Origin: Astrothelium macrocarpum
Taxonomy: Eukaryota > Ascomycota > Dothideomycetes > Trypetheliales > Trypetheliaceae
DNA: 64,000 nt
Assembly (NCBI GenBank): GCA_021030915.1
Contig: JAGEMR010000015.1
Span: 124,001-188,000, forward strand
Direction of reading: 5' to 3'
Shown here: positions 49,501-62,134 of the stretch, piece after piece
How the letters are laid out: each line of letters opens with the position of its first letter
Position numbering within the stretch: the stretch's first letter is position 1
Notes under the pieces: model-generated
Seen by the model: the letters and a program-made list of their open reading frames with translations, nothing else
Databases searched by the model: none
What the model was told of the DNA's origin: nothing
Made by a program: the position numbers and the translations under genes

Positions 49501-52175
49501 ACGCAACTGTTCTCATGGCATCTTCTTCAGGTGTGTATTTTCATTTTCATAGGTGACTCAACATCAGGGACGCTCTCTTTAGAAGATAATGTAGTCCCGT
49601 TTATGCTGACACCTCTTTCAGAAAGGCATCTTCCAGACGCTGACCATATTATTATCATGGGAAGCGATGGTAGGATCTCTGAACAAGGGAACTATGAGGG
49701 ACTGAAACTGAATGGAAGCTACGCTTCGGCTCGCACCCTACTTCCTACCGAATCGAAATATAACTCTGCAGCAGCTGTACAAGAATTGGAAGAGACAAAA
49801 TCCGCCGATCTAGCTGCTCGACAAGATATCCAATCTGAATACCAAGAGCCCAAAGTAGACAACACAAGACGGACAGGAGATCTATCTATCTATCTGTATT
49901 ACATTCAAGCTATTGGATGGATACCGACAATCATTTTCTTCGTGTGTATTACCTGTTATGTGTTTGGTATCTCGTTTCCAAGTACGTTTCTCCTACGCTA
50001 AGTGTGCCGTGGCAAATGCTTACATTAATTGGCCAAAGATATTTGGGTGAAATGGTGGGCTCAAGCTAATTCCAATGCTCCGAATCAAGACTTGGGCTAT
50101 TGGCTTGGGATATATGGGGCACTGGGGGCTGTAGCCTTGATTTGCCTTGTATTGAGCTGCTGGTAAGTAATCATACTAAGGTTGAACTTTTTCACGTTCT
50201 ATGCTGAGCCCATTCTCTACCAGGCAACTAATCATAGCAATGGTTCCTAAGTCCGCAGCGAATTTTCACTGGATGCTGCTCACCACAGTTCTAAGGTACT
50301 GTATATCCTTTAATAATTTCTGGGGTGACAAGCTAAATATATCGAATGCCAGTGCACCGATGTCTTTCTTTGCATCAACAGATACCGGAATCACTATCAA
50401 CAGGTTCAGTCAAGACCTCCAACTCATAGACATGGATCTACCAATTTCCGCATTGAACTGTGCTGCAAGTACGTTCTTCAAGTCACTGTACCCGTCCACG
50501 CTCAGGCCATGCGACTCCATTTGTTCATTATCACGCTAATACTCACACTCTCTTAGCCTTCATCATCTGTCTTGCGCAGATGGCTCTCATCGGCGTGGCC
50601 TCAACCTACGCCGCTATTTCCTTTCCTGCCATCATTGTGTCTCTTTATCTCATCCAGAAGTTCTATCTCCGCACGTCTCGTCAGCTGCGATTTTTGGATT
50701 TGGAAGCGAAATCACCTCTGTACTCCCAGTTCGTCGAGTGTCTCAACGGACTTCCCACAGTGCGTGCGTTTGGATGGCAAAGTTCCCTCGAAGCAAAGAG
50801 TCGTAGGCTTTTAGACCGATCGCAACGCCCATTTTATCTTCTTTACGCCATCCAACGCTGTTTGACACTCGTCCTTGACCTAGTTGTCGCGGCTATTGCT
50901 GTGATGTTAATGGTTCTTGTTGTTGAGCTTCGAGGGAAGCTTAGTGCAGGGTTTGTCGGTGTCGCGCTCGTCAATGTCATTTTATTTAGTCAATACCTCA
51001 AGCTTCTGCTAACCTTTTGGACAACGCTGGAAACCCACATTGGTGCTTTAGCGAGAATCAAAGCTTTCACTCGCGACTGCGTTCCGGAACATTTGCCTTT
51101 GGAGAAAAATACTCCACCTCCCCCGTGGCCGTCGAAGGGAGCCATCGACTTCAAATCTGTGTCCGCGGCTTACAGGTGAGGTGATCCCAAACCCCGCACT
51201 TTTTCTAACTAATACATTTTATGAGAAGGTCGTCGGAATTGGTCATCAAAAACATTTCATTCTCGATAGAGGCTGGTCAAAAGGTCGGAGTTTGCGGTAG
51301 AACTGGAAGGCAAGTTCAGACAAAGCCACTAGTTAGTGCCTTTTTCGACCGCTAATCCCTCCGATATAGTGGAAAGAGCTCTCTCATTGCCTGCATATTT
51401 CGTATGGTTGAGTTGAAGACAGGCAAAATCACAGTGGACGGGCTTGATATCTCAACCATACCTCGCCACGAGATTCGATCGAGGATAAATGGTGTGCCAC
51501 AAGATGCGTACCTGATGTGTGGTACTGTGCGCTTCAACATGGATTCAAGTAACAACGCGTCCAACACAGACATTGTTGATGCTTTAAAGAGCGTCCAGCT
51601 TTGGGATGTTGTCCATGAAAAGGGTGGTCTTGACATAGATATTGACGAGTTACATCTATCCCACGGCCAAAAACAGCTGTTTTGCCTAGCAAGAGCTATG
51701 CTTCGTCCAAGCACGATTCTTGTCCTCGACGAGGCGACAAGTAGGTGAGTTGCACCTTCTTCATTGTAATGCCTTTTCCAATCAACCCATTCTTCCCCAA
51801 ATTTGACCTTTGAGTTTTCTTATCCCCTCATCTTACTTTTCAAAAATTGTAAATTTGCAATTTCTTCAGTCTTTAATCGCTTATTGCGCATCCACTCAAT
51901 TTCTGGTCTGTTCACAAGTGCGGGACTTTTTAAACCGACTAACTATCCTCAACAGTGTCGATGCCCACACTGACGCCTTGATGCAACGCGTCATCCGGCA
52001 AAAGTTCGCCCAGCATACTATAATTGCTGTCGCACATCGCCTTGATACCATCATGGATTTTGATCGCATTGCACTACTTGACGGGGGAGAGCTTATCGAG
52101 TACGATCGGCCACATGCTTTGATCGAACGCGATTCTAGATTTAGAGAACTTTACCAAAACTCAGAAAGAGACTAG
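46583..52175 (+). CDS. ABC transporter, ABCC/MRP type
   Basis: ATP-driven full transporter, probable exporter of the NRPS product. I could join 15 exons in one frame: 46583-46828, 46979-47507, 47581-47804, 47859-48138, 48197-48430, 48490-49316, 49368-49530, 49622-49981, 50039-50162, 50224-50295, 50353-50468, 50557-51175, 51229-51309, 51370-51744, 51956-52175; total 1,489 residues, normal for ABCC. Order: hydrophobic N-terminal domain (TMD0-like), TMD1 with TYRAITMARGGLISMIY, NBD1 with GPVGCGKST, LSGGQSQRV and IVILDDILSGLD, linker, TMD2 with SAPMSFFASTDTGITINRFS, NBD2 with GRTGSGKSS, LSHGQKQLF and ILVLDEATS, ending near YQNSERD. NBD1 has Asp after Walker B where a catalytic Glu is usual, and NBD2 has the Glu, the asymmetry common in ABCC proteins. 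Intron 13 has a GC donor and cuts the NBD2 Walker A. Divergent from the NRPS. Confidence 0.93.
51310..51369 (+). other. GC-AG intron in NBD2 Walker A
   Basis: The intron begins GCAAGT rather than GT and ends ATATAG. Removing it joins GRTG to SGKSS in frame, restoring a perfect Walker A loop; no nearby GT donor would do so. GC-AG introns are a known minority class in fungi. Confidence 0.85.
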
Positions 52176-55100
52176 GAGTAGAATACGAGTCACTGAGCTT
52201 GTGTGATAGCTCAGGTGCGAAAAGCATAATTAACTAATTCCATTATACATCAAATACTGCTGTGAGCAATGTGGCAATAAGATCAACCGACAATTTGACA
52301 GTCATAATGACAGTCAAAGGAAATGACGGGCCAAGTCGGCTCGTGGCGGTGTGAAGAGCGGCTTGCACAGTCTTCCCGAATTGGTGGATGGAGTAATGTT
52401 CAACCAAAAATCTTACACAGAACCATCTGCGGCTTGCAACTCTGCCCTCGGTAGCCAAGAGATGATCGCTTCTGATCGCTTCCAGTGAGCTGATTGCTGC
52501 AGAAAGCGTGTGGAGTCCTGAATGAACACAAAGATCTAATTTGTCTTTTTATGCTGGGCATTTGGACTTTGAATGTCAGCTGCAAATAGCATATGCGATA
52601 TGCAAGAAACGAGCCGACAGCCACGCCACGTAGCGCATGAAATCATGTTCTAAATCACAAAGTATTGGAAGGCCTGCGGCTGCGATCGCGGGTTTTGTCC
52701 TGTTTCGAGAACGCGACGAAGGCACGCTTGGCAATTCGAGACGATCAGGCTGTCAAACACGTTGTCGTGACGCAATAGCAGGCATGCATATGCACGCATG
52801 CCCTGGCCGCGGGTGCAGCCGAACGACATGTCCAACTTGCCTCACCCAGCTTACCCCGGCCTTCCACGGGTCACGGCAATGCGACACGCTCAAGGAAGCC
52901 GTTGCCGAGTGCGAATCGGGTACAGATACATGTTGGATGAGGGTGACAGGGAGAGACGTCAGGGGTCAAATAGCGTGACGTAACTTTACCATTGCTGACC
53001 GAGTTTGACCCAATTTGGACAGATCGGGCTGCGCTCCGGACACCGAGCTGCAGTGAGAAATCTCTTAGACCGGAAGTACTGTGATTGGCCGAGCATTCTT
53101 AATAGACTCCCAGTATTCTTTCGAGCAGTCGCAACACCAGCCTGTCTGGTTGGGGATAGTGCTGATGCTTGTGCAGTGGAGGCGTCTTTCTGACATGCGT
53201 ATGGCGAGCTGTCATTTTTCCGGTCTACTGCAGTCTTTGATCAGGCCATGCTTGCACACTGCGCCGGCTTGAAGCAAGGTTTACGCTCGCTCTTTGACAA
53301 TCCTTGATTGATAGTTTAGGCGTCAGCAGTCGACATTTACTATTCATCTCGTTACGACTCCTAGTAGTGTCCAGAGCTTAGCGATGTCTCAGCTATGCAA
53401 GGCTCTTGAGACGGTGATACCGTTCCATTCGTTTAGCTAAAATCCTTGTTTTTGAATCTTGGCTAGCATCCGTCTTTAGGACTCGTGTCATAACAGAAAG
53501 CCGTTCTACCATCACGCTGTTCCCTGAAGTTCTTGACCGTCATCTTCGTTTGAGTTCGTTCAATAACTTTTCGTAGCGTAAAAATACATTAGCTTATGGT
53601 AGTGATGTTGGCAACACACGAAGGGGCGATGTGTATGGAAGCTACGCAAGATTGGCTGATTGAATTTTCAACATATCATGACTCTGACTCCGCTATGCTT
53701 GCTCCTCAGTGCTGTGACCATCTTTACCTTGTTGGAGAATGAGTGCAATGCAAGTTATGCTGCGTCTCGTTGGCTCGAGGTGAGAGCTCAAAGCCATAGA
53801 CCCTCTCCATTTGATCACTGGAGCATAGTGTATCATAGTGTCATACCCGTTCGCGGATGGGTTCAGTAATAATGACCCGAGTAGCAATTCAATTGATGGC
53901 GGGCCGTATGCCGTGATCAACAACGAAAAATTCGATAGGTTCAAACTCATCTCTGCTCATCAGCTTCAAATATTGATAGAACGGTGTCCCTTGATGCAAT
54001 TCTACCATCGCAAAATCTCGTATCAAATCCTCATTATTCGCTCCCTTTAAATAACCTAAAAGCCTACTCCCAGTTCGGCGTTTATCATTTGACTCGACCG
54101 GCTTAACCATTGGCACCTCTGACAGCCCAATTCGACAGCTGATACACTATCTTGGAAGGCATTTACACGAAGCGGATGTGGAAAAGGAGAATGCTATAAG
54201 GCAAAGCGTCAGAATACCAGATGGCATTGAATAAAGTATTACACTTCAACAACGAAGGGGTAGGTAATATGCAAAGGTGCCTCTGTGGCACCTGACGAGC
54301 TTCTTTCGTCGCGGGCGTTGATCTGGGATTGGATCACTCGACCTATCAGTGTCTCGCAGTTCCTCAGACTTCCACTTTCACTCGCCTTTGTTCTCTTCCA
54401 CACCACAGACGAGTTACAAGAGGTATTCTAGTCGTTAAGGATGGCGGCTTCGGTGCTGATAAATATCTCTGGTGTCGAAGTTGATCATTTCGTAGAAGCT
54501 CTTAGCTGATTGCATGAGATGATGCGGGCAAACCGGATGAAGGTAGAATTGAATGACTTCAAAAAGCCGTATCAACGCCAAAGAGATGAGACGAAAGCGG
54601 AGGTCGCGCTAAATCGATTAGCTTCCACTAGCGTAAATAAATTCATGCGATTTCGTATCCTCATTCCTCGAATCTTGGCAAGGGCCCCTGTTCTAAATGA
54701 TACGACGCTACATGTTCTACTTGGCTTTACCCGATTTTCGGAAGAACAACGGATATGTTCCTACCTCAGGCCTACACAAATCAATTCACATAACGACTTT
54801 CCAGGCATTTTTTTGTTCTCCACCAACATGTGCACAGCTCGAGGGATGCTTGATAGTAGGTAATCATATCCGAGTGATTGAATATAGGGCGATTGAGGAG
54901 CCATGGCTGTTGCGTTGCTGTTGAAGGCTACGAAGGTGAATAATGGATAGGACTCACTGCACTTCATTTAGCGGATGAATTGTAGGAGCTCATTGTCCAC
55001 GGTGCCCTGGATTGGTGGATATGCTCCAGAAACAAGTCGATGACGCTTAGAGAGCTAGGCTTCGGTGAAATACATTGGCCACAGAGCACACACTTATCCG

Positions 55101-58100
55101 GAGCACCGCCGATAAGGGACTTGACTTTCACTTTCGACAATCAGTGCACTACCTCAATAGATGGGCGCATAGCATGGTCTTGCATTTGCAAATGTACCAA
55201 GGAAGGATCTTTGCCCTGGTCGTGGGCTTAAAATCTAGAAGGAGAAAGGAACAGTCCTCGGTACATGGAAGATGAACGAAATGAGTATAGTAGGGTGCTA
55301 GGTAATGAGATCTGAAAAGCATGCCGGATACTACGCTTACCTGCATCTTGACTGTTGTGGCATTCGTGCTGAAACTGAAGAGGTTATCATGAATGCTAAA
55401 TGTTAGTGTTTTCCTGAGTACTTTGGATTTCAATCTTGGACCAATAACGGTGTTGTATGCATCAAGAATCACACGTATTCCTGATACATAGTTTTCAAAT
55501 AGTGGTAAAAGGAGGACCAAAGTTCCAGGAAGGACAACCATTTCCCCTTGTCCTTGACCCCGAGCGCGATGTCCGGCTGGTACCACGGCAGGGTCCCTTG
55601 ATCCGGCTTTTGTACATGGATTATAATACTACTCCTATTTGGTCACTATCTTATCACCACAGTCACGTAATGTGTCGGTACCACTCGACCGAGCATTGAT
55701 GATGGCGGACGCCTATGGTTATGAAGACCGTGCAGTGCCGCAAGCCCTTTAAAGACTACAATCGAACTCTTCTCCTTGAGCCGGCTGTTGCCTTCATTCG
55801 CCAGGGACCCGTTTCTTGTTCGTCAATTCTTTCTTTTCCCTTGAATATGTTTGATTGTCGAGCCTACGATTCAACCGTGCGACTAACCTTTTACGGGCTT
55901 GTGGATACGAAAAAGGTAAGACACGGAAGAAAATGAACATTTTGGATATGTTCGATGATAATGATTAGGAAAATAGGCTCCTCCTTCGTCCCATTCACTT
56001 GATGATCAGCGTCGCGGGTCGTGGCGGATCCTGGTAAACTTTCTTTACAGACATGGGAGTTCGCGAGATCGATGCTGGGATTTCATCCAGGAGAATGTCT
56101 AGAGTATGGTAGGTCCTTTCTCTTTCATTCCTTCGTCTTCTAAATTTGTAACGCCTTCAATCGGCCGGCAAGGTTCGACTCTTTGGAAGCGACATTGTCG
56201 AAAATTGGGAGCTATTTCTGCATCAGAGCTGTTACTGTGCCTGAAAAGAGACATGTACTCAAGAAGATGTGGAAGGGTTGGATAGTCAAATTCCCCTTGG
56301 ACGTACCGTTCATAGCAGTGTCGTAAGGTTGACGAGAACTAGTCGAACATTGGAATATTCCAGCCTTGCAGGTTTTGGAGTTTACGACTCCTCAGTGCAA
56401 CGGATTGACCATGTCAAATGTGCACCTCGATCATAGGCGTTGTGGCGTTGCGTTTGGTTGATGAATATGGGTAATAAGAGATTCGGAAGAAAAGATGGGA
56501 TTATTTACGTGTCGACGCGTGAGCCTACCCGAACCGACGAAACTCCGACTAGCATTAGCCTCAGCCACCAATCTCCATTCACTTCAGTGCAGAACCCGAA
56601 CCTCAAACAATACACAGGCGAAAATCAGGTTTCGCGTGAATGAACGCGGTTGCGTTCATAAACGGGAATGTTTGATGTCTTGGCTTAGGTATGCCTGTAC
56701 CAAAGGCATTGTCTCTCTTGCCTTCCAAAGAAGCCGATTTGTTTATGTTGAACCCCTGAATGTGAGTCGTACCTTTTGTACAAGATTATTATCTCTAAGA
56801 AAGGTTCTATTCTATTAGGATACAAGGTGTCGTCCTGCTTTGCAGATCATCTTGATTACGGTTGCCTTCATGTCCTACTCCAACTTGAGACCGGCACAGG
56901 CCCGCGCAGACTACCCTTCCGCTCTACTCGAGACCTCCTTTCTGTAGATACGTCAATCTTGGCATTCCCATGGGCTATTTTGAAATACCGACCAGGCAGC
57001 ATTGCTTAGAAGGAGCACTACCCTGTGTATCTGATGCACGTGACTGCTTCTGACACCCGCACTCAGAGTCAAAGGATAGGACTACGACTTCAAGAACGTT
57101 ACAATCTAATCTATTGTTGAGCTGGATATTACAACTGGAACAATGGCAGTAATTATACAAGAATATCGGCTCGACTAGCCACAGGTGCTGGACGGATGTC
57201 AAGACTTGTTAAGTAGATCTTTACTTGCCTCCGCTATCATTGCATCCAAGCCTTTCGTCGAATACCGAAATGTTGCAGCAGAGCTTAACCATAGTTTCTA
57301 CCGAGTTCATTTGTGTTATGACTCGACCTAAACCTCCCCTGAAGTACTTAAAAGGTTTCCTAATTTACGACCACGTTACCACGTCCAATCAACTGACTTA
57401 ATTGAAATTTAGATATCATGGCCTCTGAACCATTAAATATAGCCTCATGTCGCACGTTTCGCCTAAGTCCGCGCAAGCCCAAGTATCAGCTGAAGGATAT
57501 GATTGCCACCGGCACAAATGAAATCTGGTCGTTATTCAACACCCGCTCTACCTTTAATCTCCCCAGTAGTCCGCGACAGGGATTCGACCTGAATTCTTGC
57601 GAATGCCAAGACGAAGTCTTCTAGGATAATATCATGTTGGGAAAGCAAATGTCTCTCAACAACTGGCTGAAAAAAATCATGAACTGAGCAGAATCATGAC
57701 CAGGGCAATGGAGTATACTGTCGTGGCTTTCCAGCCATTCCAAGGCACATTGGGGAATGTCAAAATCCTGTTCTTGTTTCTGTTCCATGGTTTCAGGTGG
57801 GTCGAACTCGAATTGAAAGCGTTGAAGCGGCGACAAATCGCGTTCGAAAGGGAAGAGTCAAATGCGGGTAGGGCTTCGAAGGAAGGCTGTTCCGTAGATG
57901 AATGAACAAGACCTGAATTTCTAAATCGAGGGATGTTCGTTTGGGATTACAATATTCGAGTAGCGAAGGATTTGAATCACGCGAGCTTAGAGTCTGTGAA
58001 AGAGTCATAGGTAGAGAGGGACTTAATTTAGAACAAACAAAAGTTTAGACATCAATACCAACGTCGGTATAATTGTATTGTCCGCAAGCCCAATTTAAGA

Positions 58101-58690
58101 GTTCGTAACACTTTAACAATAACCGTTTTCGAGGAAGACCTATCTCAAACGAATACTACAAAGGTATTGTGTTGCAGCCTTGAGTGTTCCGTGACTTCAC
58201 CACACCATTATATATCCAAAGCAGTAGCAAAGACGATGCACTCATCATCTGAGTTGTTGACCCTATCATGACTTCCAACGCTGACGCTGGCTCAGACCAG
58301 TTAACGATTAGCGACCTGAGTCTCTGCCTGTGAGGTCCGTTTTGGAGGCTGATTTGCTTGATGTCTCTCGCGTCGATGCCGCTCCTTCTGCTTCAATCGG
58401 TGCGCAGATTCTTCACAAGCCCGTCTTTCTTTCTCGTCCTGATCCTTCTTCACGACATCTAGAGATGTATGAGTATGAACCACGTTGAATGAATTTGTGC
58501 ATTACCAGGCAAGGGCTCCATGTATAGACGCGAGGGTTTCTCTCGTCCCATACCGAAAAAGGTCAACAACAACACCCAGAAGTTTCCTCGCGCGACCGTG
58601 CGTTTCACTAAATAGGATATTGGGCAGAATGGACACGACTTTGCGGGCTAATTCTTCGGGTGTATCCTGTGGGTGCCCAATAAATCACAA
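52176..58690. other. gene-poor stretch, no supported gene
   Basis: About 6.5 kb downstream of the transporter with only short frames on both strands. The best-looking are 53889-54116 (minus, 75 residues, ordinary amino-acid composition), 55149-55586 (minus, 145 residues) and 57418-57624 (plus, 68 residues, good start context). None shows a motif I recognise or splices convincingly into a longer protein. Eroded genes or transposon remnants are possible but cannot be named. Confidence 0.45.
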
Positions 58691-59206
58691 TCAAAAAGCA
58701 ACCGACGATGATTGTTTAGAGAACAAAAAGTAGAATAGGACTGGAGCAACAACTAGGGTGATGATATGAATACCAAGCTGAGCCGTGAATCCGGCTATGA
58801 CTCCAACAGCCCACGGAGCAGATACAAGCAGTGATGCTAGCATCGAAGACCAGGTTAAGAGCAACGGCCCGGCTCCCAAGCCATCAGTCATCTCGCTACA
58901 GGCGTGTCTGCTCATGCAGGGCCACAGATGAAGTTTTCCTAGACTAGGTTTGAAGATCAATCGATCCATCCATTTTTGTGGAGCCAAACTAGTGAAGGCA
59001 GCCAGAGTACATTGAATGTGACCCACAATGTAGGGTGGACAACAATCGGTGTCAGAGTCAGGTCGTTGAAATCCAAGCAAAAGGCTAGATGATGCCATGG
59101 TGACCAGTCTCATGTCCTGGAGAAGACCGGAGGCTGCAAGGATGATAGGGCACGCGCTGCAAATTCTGAAACATTTTGGGTGGACAGACGAATACATGGC
59201 GGACAT
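58691..59206 (-). CDS. hypothetical membrane-protein ORF, possibly partial
   Basis: Open frame of 171 residues. The C-terminal half is strongly hydrophobic (LLLTWSSMLASLLVSAPWAV, then GIHIITLVVAPVLFYFLF). The N-terminal half (MRLVTMASSSLLLGF, PYIVGHIQCTLAAFTSLAP) loosely recalls a fungal family with LVTG-IA and IV-LAWFSS blocks. It may be an internal or decayed part of a longer multi-exon gene; I could not extend it upstream. Low confidence. Confidence 0.3.
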   Translation of the reverse strand: MSAMYSSVHPKCFRICSACPIILAASGLLQDMRLVTMASSSLLLGFQRPDSDTDCCPPYIVGHIQCTLAAFTSLAPQKWMDRLIFKPSLGKLHLWPCMSRHACSEMTDGLGAGPLLLTWSSMLASLLVSAPWAVGVIAGFTAQLGIHIITLVVAPVLFYFLFSKQSSSVAF

Positions 59207-59625
59207 TGCACTATAGTGATTAGACGTTGCAGCACTTGAGACAGTAATTTAAATTCTGCATTGATGCCAAAAAAGTCAATCTTTGAGTACGAACATCCCT
59301 TCTATGTGAAGCTGGTGAATCAAAAGCAACAGGGGGAAAAAGCCACAAAATGTATGAAAAGCAATTGGCGCCCCGATCGTCCACCATCCTCTTTGCCGGC
59401 GAGGGAAGCACTTTTGTCCTTATGAGTGAGGAACTTGAAAGGCGCTGAGAGCGTGAGTGGAGATTGTCCTACGGAAGAATATCAGGAGCCAAGGCTTAGA
59501 GAAGGTAGGTGTAGCAAACAAAATCCAAGGAGATTGAGTGATAGCTAGCTGTTAGTAGCTGCCTAAGATAGGGTTTGCCTATTGGTAAGATCGTCGTGTG
59601 TGTCCCGGGTTCCCCCCTGACTACT

Positions 59626-60670
59626 TTACATTGGCGCGCAGGCCGTCTCGTTGGCGGGTGGGCTAGCACTAATAAAGACGACTGTCAACGCCGCAAACCT
59701 AGCGGATTCCTTTAGCATGAGGCATGGATACACGACGTAATTATTGCTTACGTGCTCACTGACGAGAAATTCTCGCCTCCCTGAGGCCGCGTAAAACACG
59801 CCAGACAGATAGAATATATTACACAAAAGCACGCGACAAGACCCAGACGCTTGAGCGTTGAGTTTATAAAGTAGAGAATGGTAATGGTAATGCATAATAA
59901 TAAGGGTGGCACTGCGGCAGATATGATTCGTGCCCCTTTCACCAGCTTGCCTTTGTAGGCGTATACGCTGTAGTGGGGTTTTTTAAGCTTAAGCCATGTA
60001 AATCGCCTAACAATTTGGTGATGGACTATGTCGGTTAGGCCACCAAGAGCCCAATTTCCGAATGGCGCCGCATCTGGCCGGGATCGAATGGCAGCGAGAT
60101 CTGGTTCTTTGAGAACGTCGTAGGAACTCGCATCTAGTCCCGTCAAGGGAATGTTGCCCCCTTGCGGATGCTGCTTCCAGTCTCGCAGAAACTTCAAATC
60201 GTACCCCGTGGGTGGAGAGAGAGCCTCCACGGCAGTAATCTTACGAAGCAGATCATCTATCCACCAAAATTAGATCATGTACCGAATCATCTGCACGAAT
60301 GCAAGGGCTTAATCATACAATATTCAGAAAGTTTAATGCGAATATCGCACACAATTTTCCACTGTTCCTGATCATCTTCTTGACCGTGTCCCTCGTGATG
60401 ATGTTCTTCGCTAGAAGCATCCCCATTTGATGATAAGTGAAGAAATATCCAGTCTCTGGAATAGCGAGACCGATCACTATCGTGTGCAAGGCTATCTACC
60501 CTCTCACGCTGGTGTAGGCGTTCCTCGAGATGAGTAAGCTCTGCCTGGTAGTAGAACAATATACGATAAGCTAGATTAGAGAATTTGCGGAAACAAGCCA
60601 AGTAATTGCCAGTCCCAAACAAATCAGCAAACATAGGATATCCCCCGACGCTATCTGCTGATGGCTCCAT
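59626..60670 (-). CDS. DUF6594-type membrane protein, possibly frameshifted
   Basis: Uncharacterised fungal family with a soluble N-terminus and C-terminal transmembrane helices. Exon 1 (60670-60319) has GGYPMFADLFG, FRKFSNLAYRILFYYQAEL and THLEERL. A 62-nt intron leads to exon 2 from 60256 with LSPPTGYDLKFLRDWKQHP, GGNIPLTG, DLAAIRSRP, then YSVYAYKGKLVKGARIISAA, a helix PPLLLCITITILYF and RLGLVACFCVIY. From about 59815 the family match moves to another frame (YLSGVFYAASGRREF, then RFAALTVVFISAS), ending at 59626. A 44-nt intron could bridge this but would remove part of a helix, so a real frameshift or a base error is at least as likely. A further short intron near 59750-59710 is possible. 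Function unknown; such genes are frequent in accessory regions. Confidence 0.65.
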
Positions 60671-62134
60671 GACAGGCTAATAGTCTATGCAACACGAGTT
60701 ATGAATTGTGGATAAATCGTTCATACATCGACAGCAAGCCAAGGATCAAGAAAGTTTCCACCTTAACTGGCGAGAGCGGCCTTATGACTCGCATGTCGAG
60801 CCGTGACGAGGCTGGACCAGGCTTAGCAGCCAAGTCATCATGCACATCATTATGTAGCCGCCTGAACTCTTGTATGCAGGACTTTAGGCACCCGTAGTCT
60901 TTCATTGAAGGACCAGATATCAGAAGCTGAGGCCGCACATGGATTCTAGCGCCCTCACTTGGTACGCCTTCTAACAGCCTCCTCGAGCAAGCTACGCAGT
61001 TTTACCGTCCCGGAAAATAAGATCATTTTTCATCCAGCGAGGACTGTTCGATAGTGCCAATCTGAAAGATTCGCGAGGTCTTCCAACATGTCCTAGCAAC
61101 GTGGCTAGGACCCGGCTCGCAAGACGGGAGTGAATTCCAATGGCGAACAGAGCTGAAAGGTGCGACTGGGATGCTCTAAACTCTTGCTTCCAGTTCCAAT
61201 TGCGCGTACCGCTTTCCACAGGCCTTATTCGATAAGCTGGGACCGTTGTGCGGTTAGCGCATAGCAGACGCTGTCGGGCGTTTAGGAAATGCAAGACGCA
61301 CGGGCCACCTGATATTGGTTGATGCAATGATTTCCCGATAGCATGGTCAAAGTGCGTTTCAATCCGAAAGAAGAAGATTTCAGCCATGCCTTCTTCTGGC
61401 TTGGAAACCTCGGATGCACTCGGTCATTCATGTTGGTTGTATTCTGTAGTAGTCCGACAGATCGCCAGTCTATATGTACGTCAAACGACTCAGCCTTACT
61501 ATGCTTACTACTTTTAGTAGAGTAAGCCTCATGGGGAGATTTTTGATTAACAATAGTACCATCGACAACATGGATGCTAAAGTAGAGCGGTGTAGATCAC
61601 TGGGACGAAAAGCTCACGGCAGCTAGGACCAAATCCAGATCATTGCGGGCTGGATGAGGACATCAGATCAATCACTCACTTTATGCCGGAGAACGGTCAC
61701 AATCGATTAGGCGCAGAGAAGCATTGGATGCTAATCCGGCACACTTGATAAGCTGGCGAGTATGATAGGCAAGGCGAAGTTCCGTCGAGACCGAGAAGCT
61801 ATGATTGAAAGCCTTTCCATATTATTAGTAGCGAATCGTCAGCGTGTTTCGATGATTCACTTCTGATGGGCTCTTCAAAACGTGAAATTCGTACCCTTCA
61901 AAGCGTGTTTCCCTAAATATTAATTGCACGTAGTTGTGGTACCGCAACTAATCTGTACTCATACACACCATTGGGCAAAAATTTGAGATTCGGCTACGTA
62001 TATCCCGGCTGTTACAGTCATCCTTCCCCTATTCACACCTGATGGACCATCCTGAATCGTTCAGCAATCGACTATTGTTAAACATGGCTGTAGCTGATGA
62101 CCCATAGCACACCAACACCCAATTTCAGCCTCCA
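60671..62134. other. intergenic region, no gene supported
   Basis: Two minus-strand frames (60699-60938 and 60992-61387) are open but show no motif or family resemblance I can name, and no clear splice links. I treat the region as non-coding or eroded. Confidence 0.4.

Noticed and set aside
53889..54116. 75-residue minus-strand ORF with protein-like composition
   Set aside because: No motif, no upstream or downstream exon, and no family I can name; kept only as a hint of erosion.
55149..55586. 145-residue minus-strand ORF, considered as a P450 or oxygenase fragment
   Set aside because: No heme-binding or other catalytic motif is found in this or adjacent frames.
57418..57624. 68-residue plus-strand ORF with a good start context
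   Set aside because: Sequence is not recognisable and lacks a signal peptide or Cys pattern; too short to support as a gene.
60699..61387. Two minus-strand frames upstream of the DUF6594 gene, considered as a HET-type or other gene
   Set aside because: No diagnostic block, and the two frames do not join through a convincing intron.
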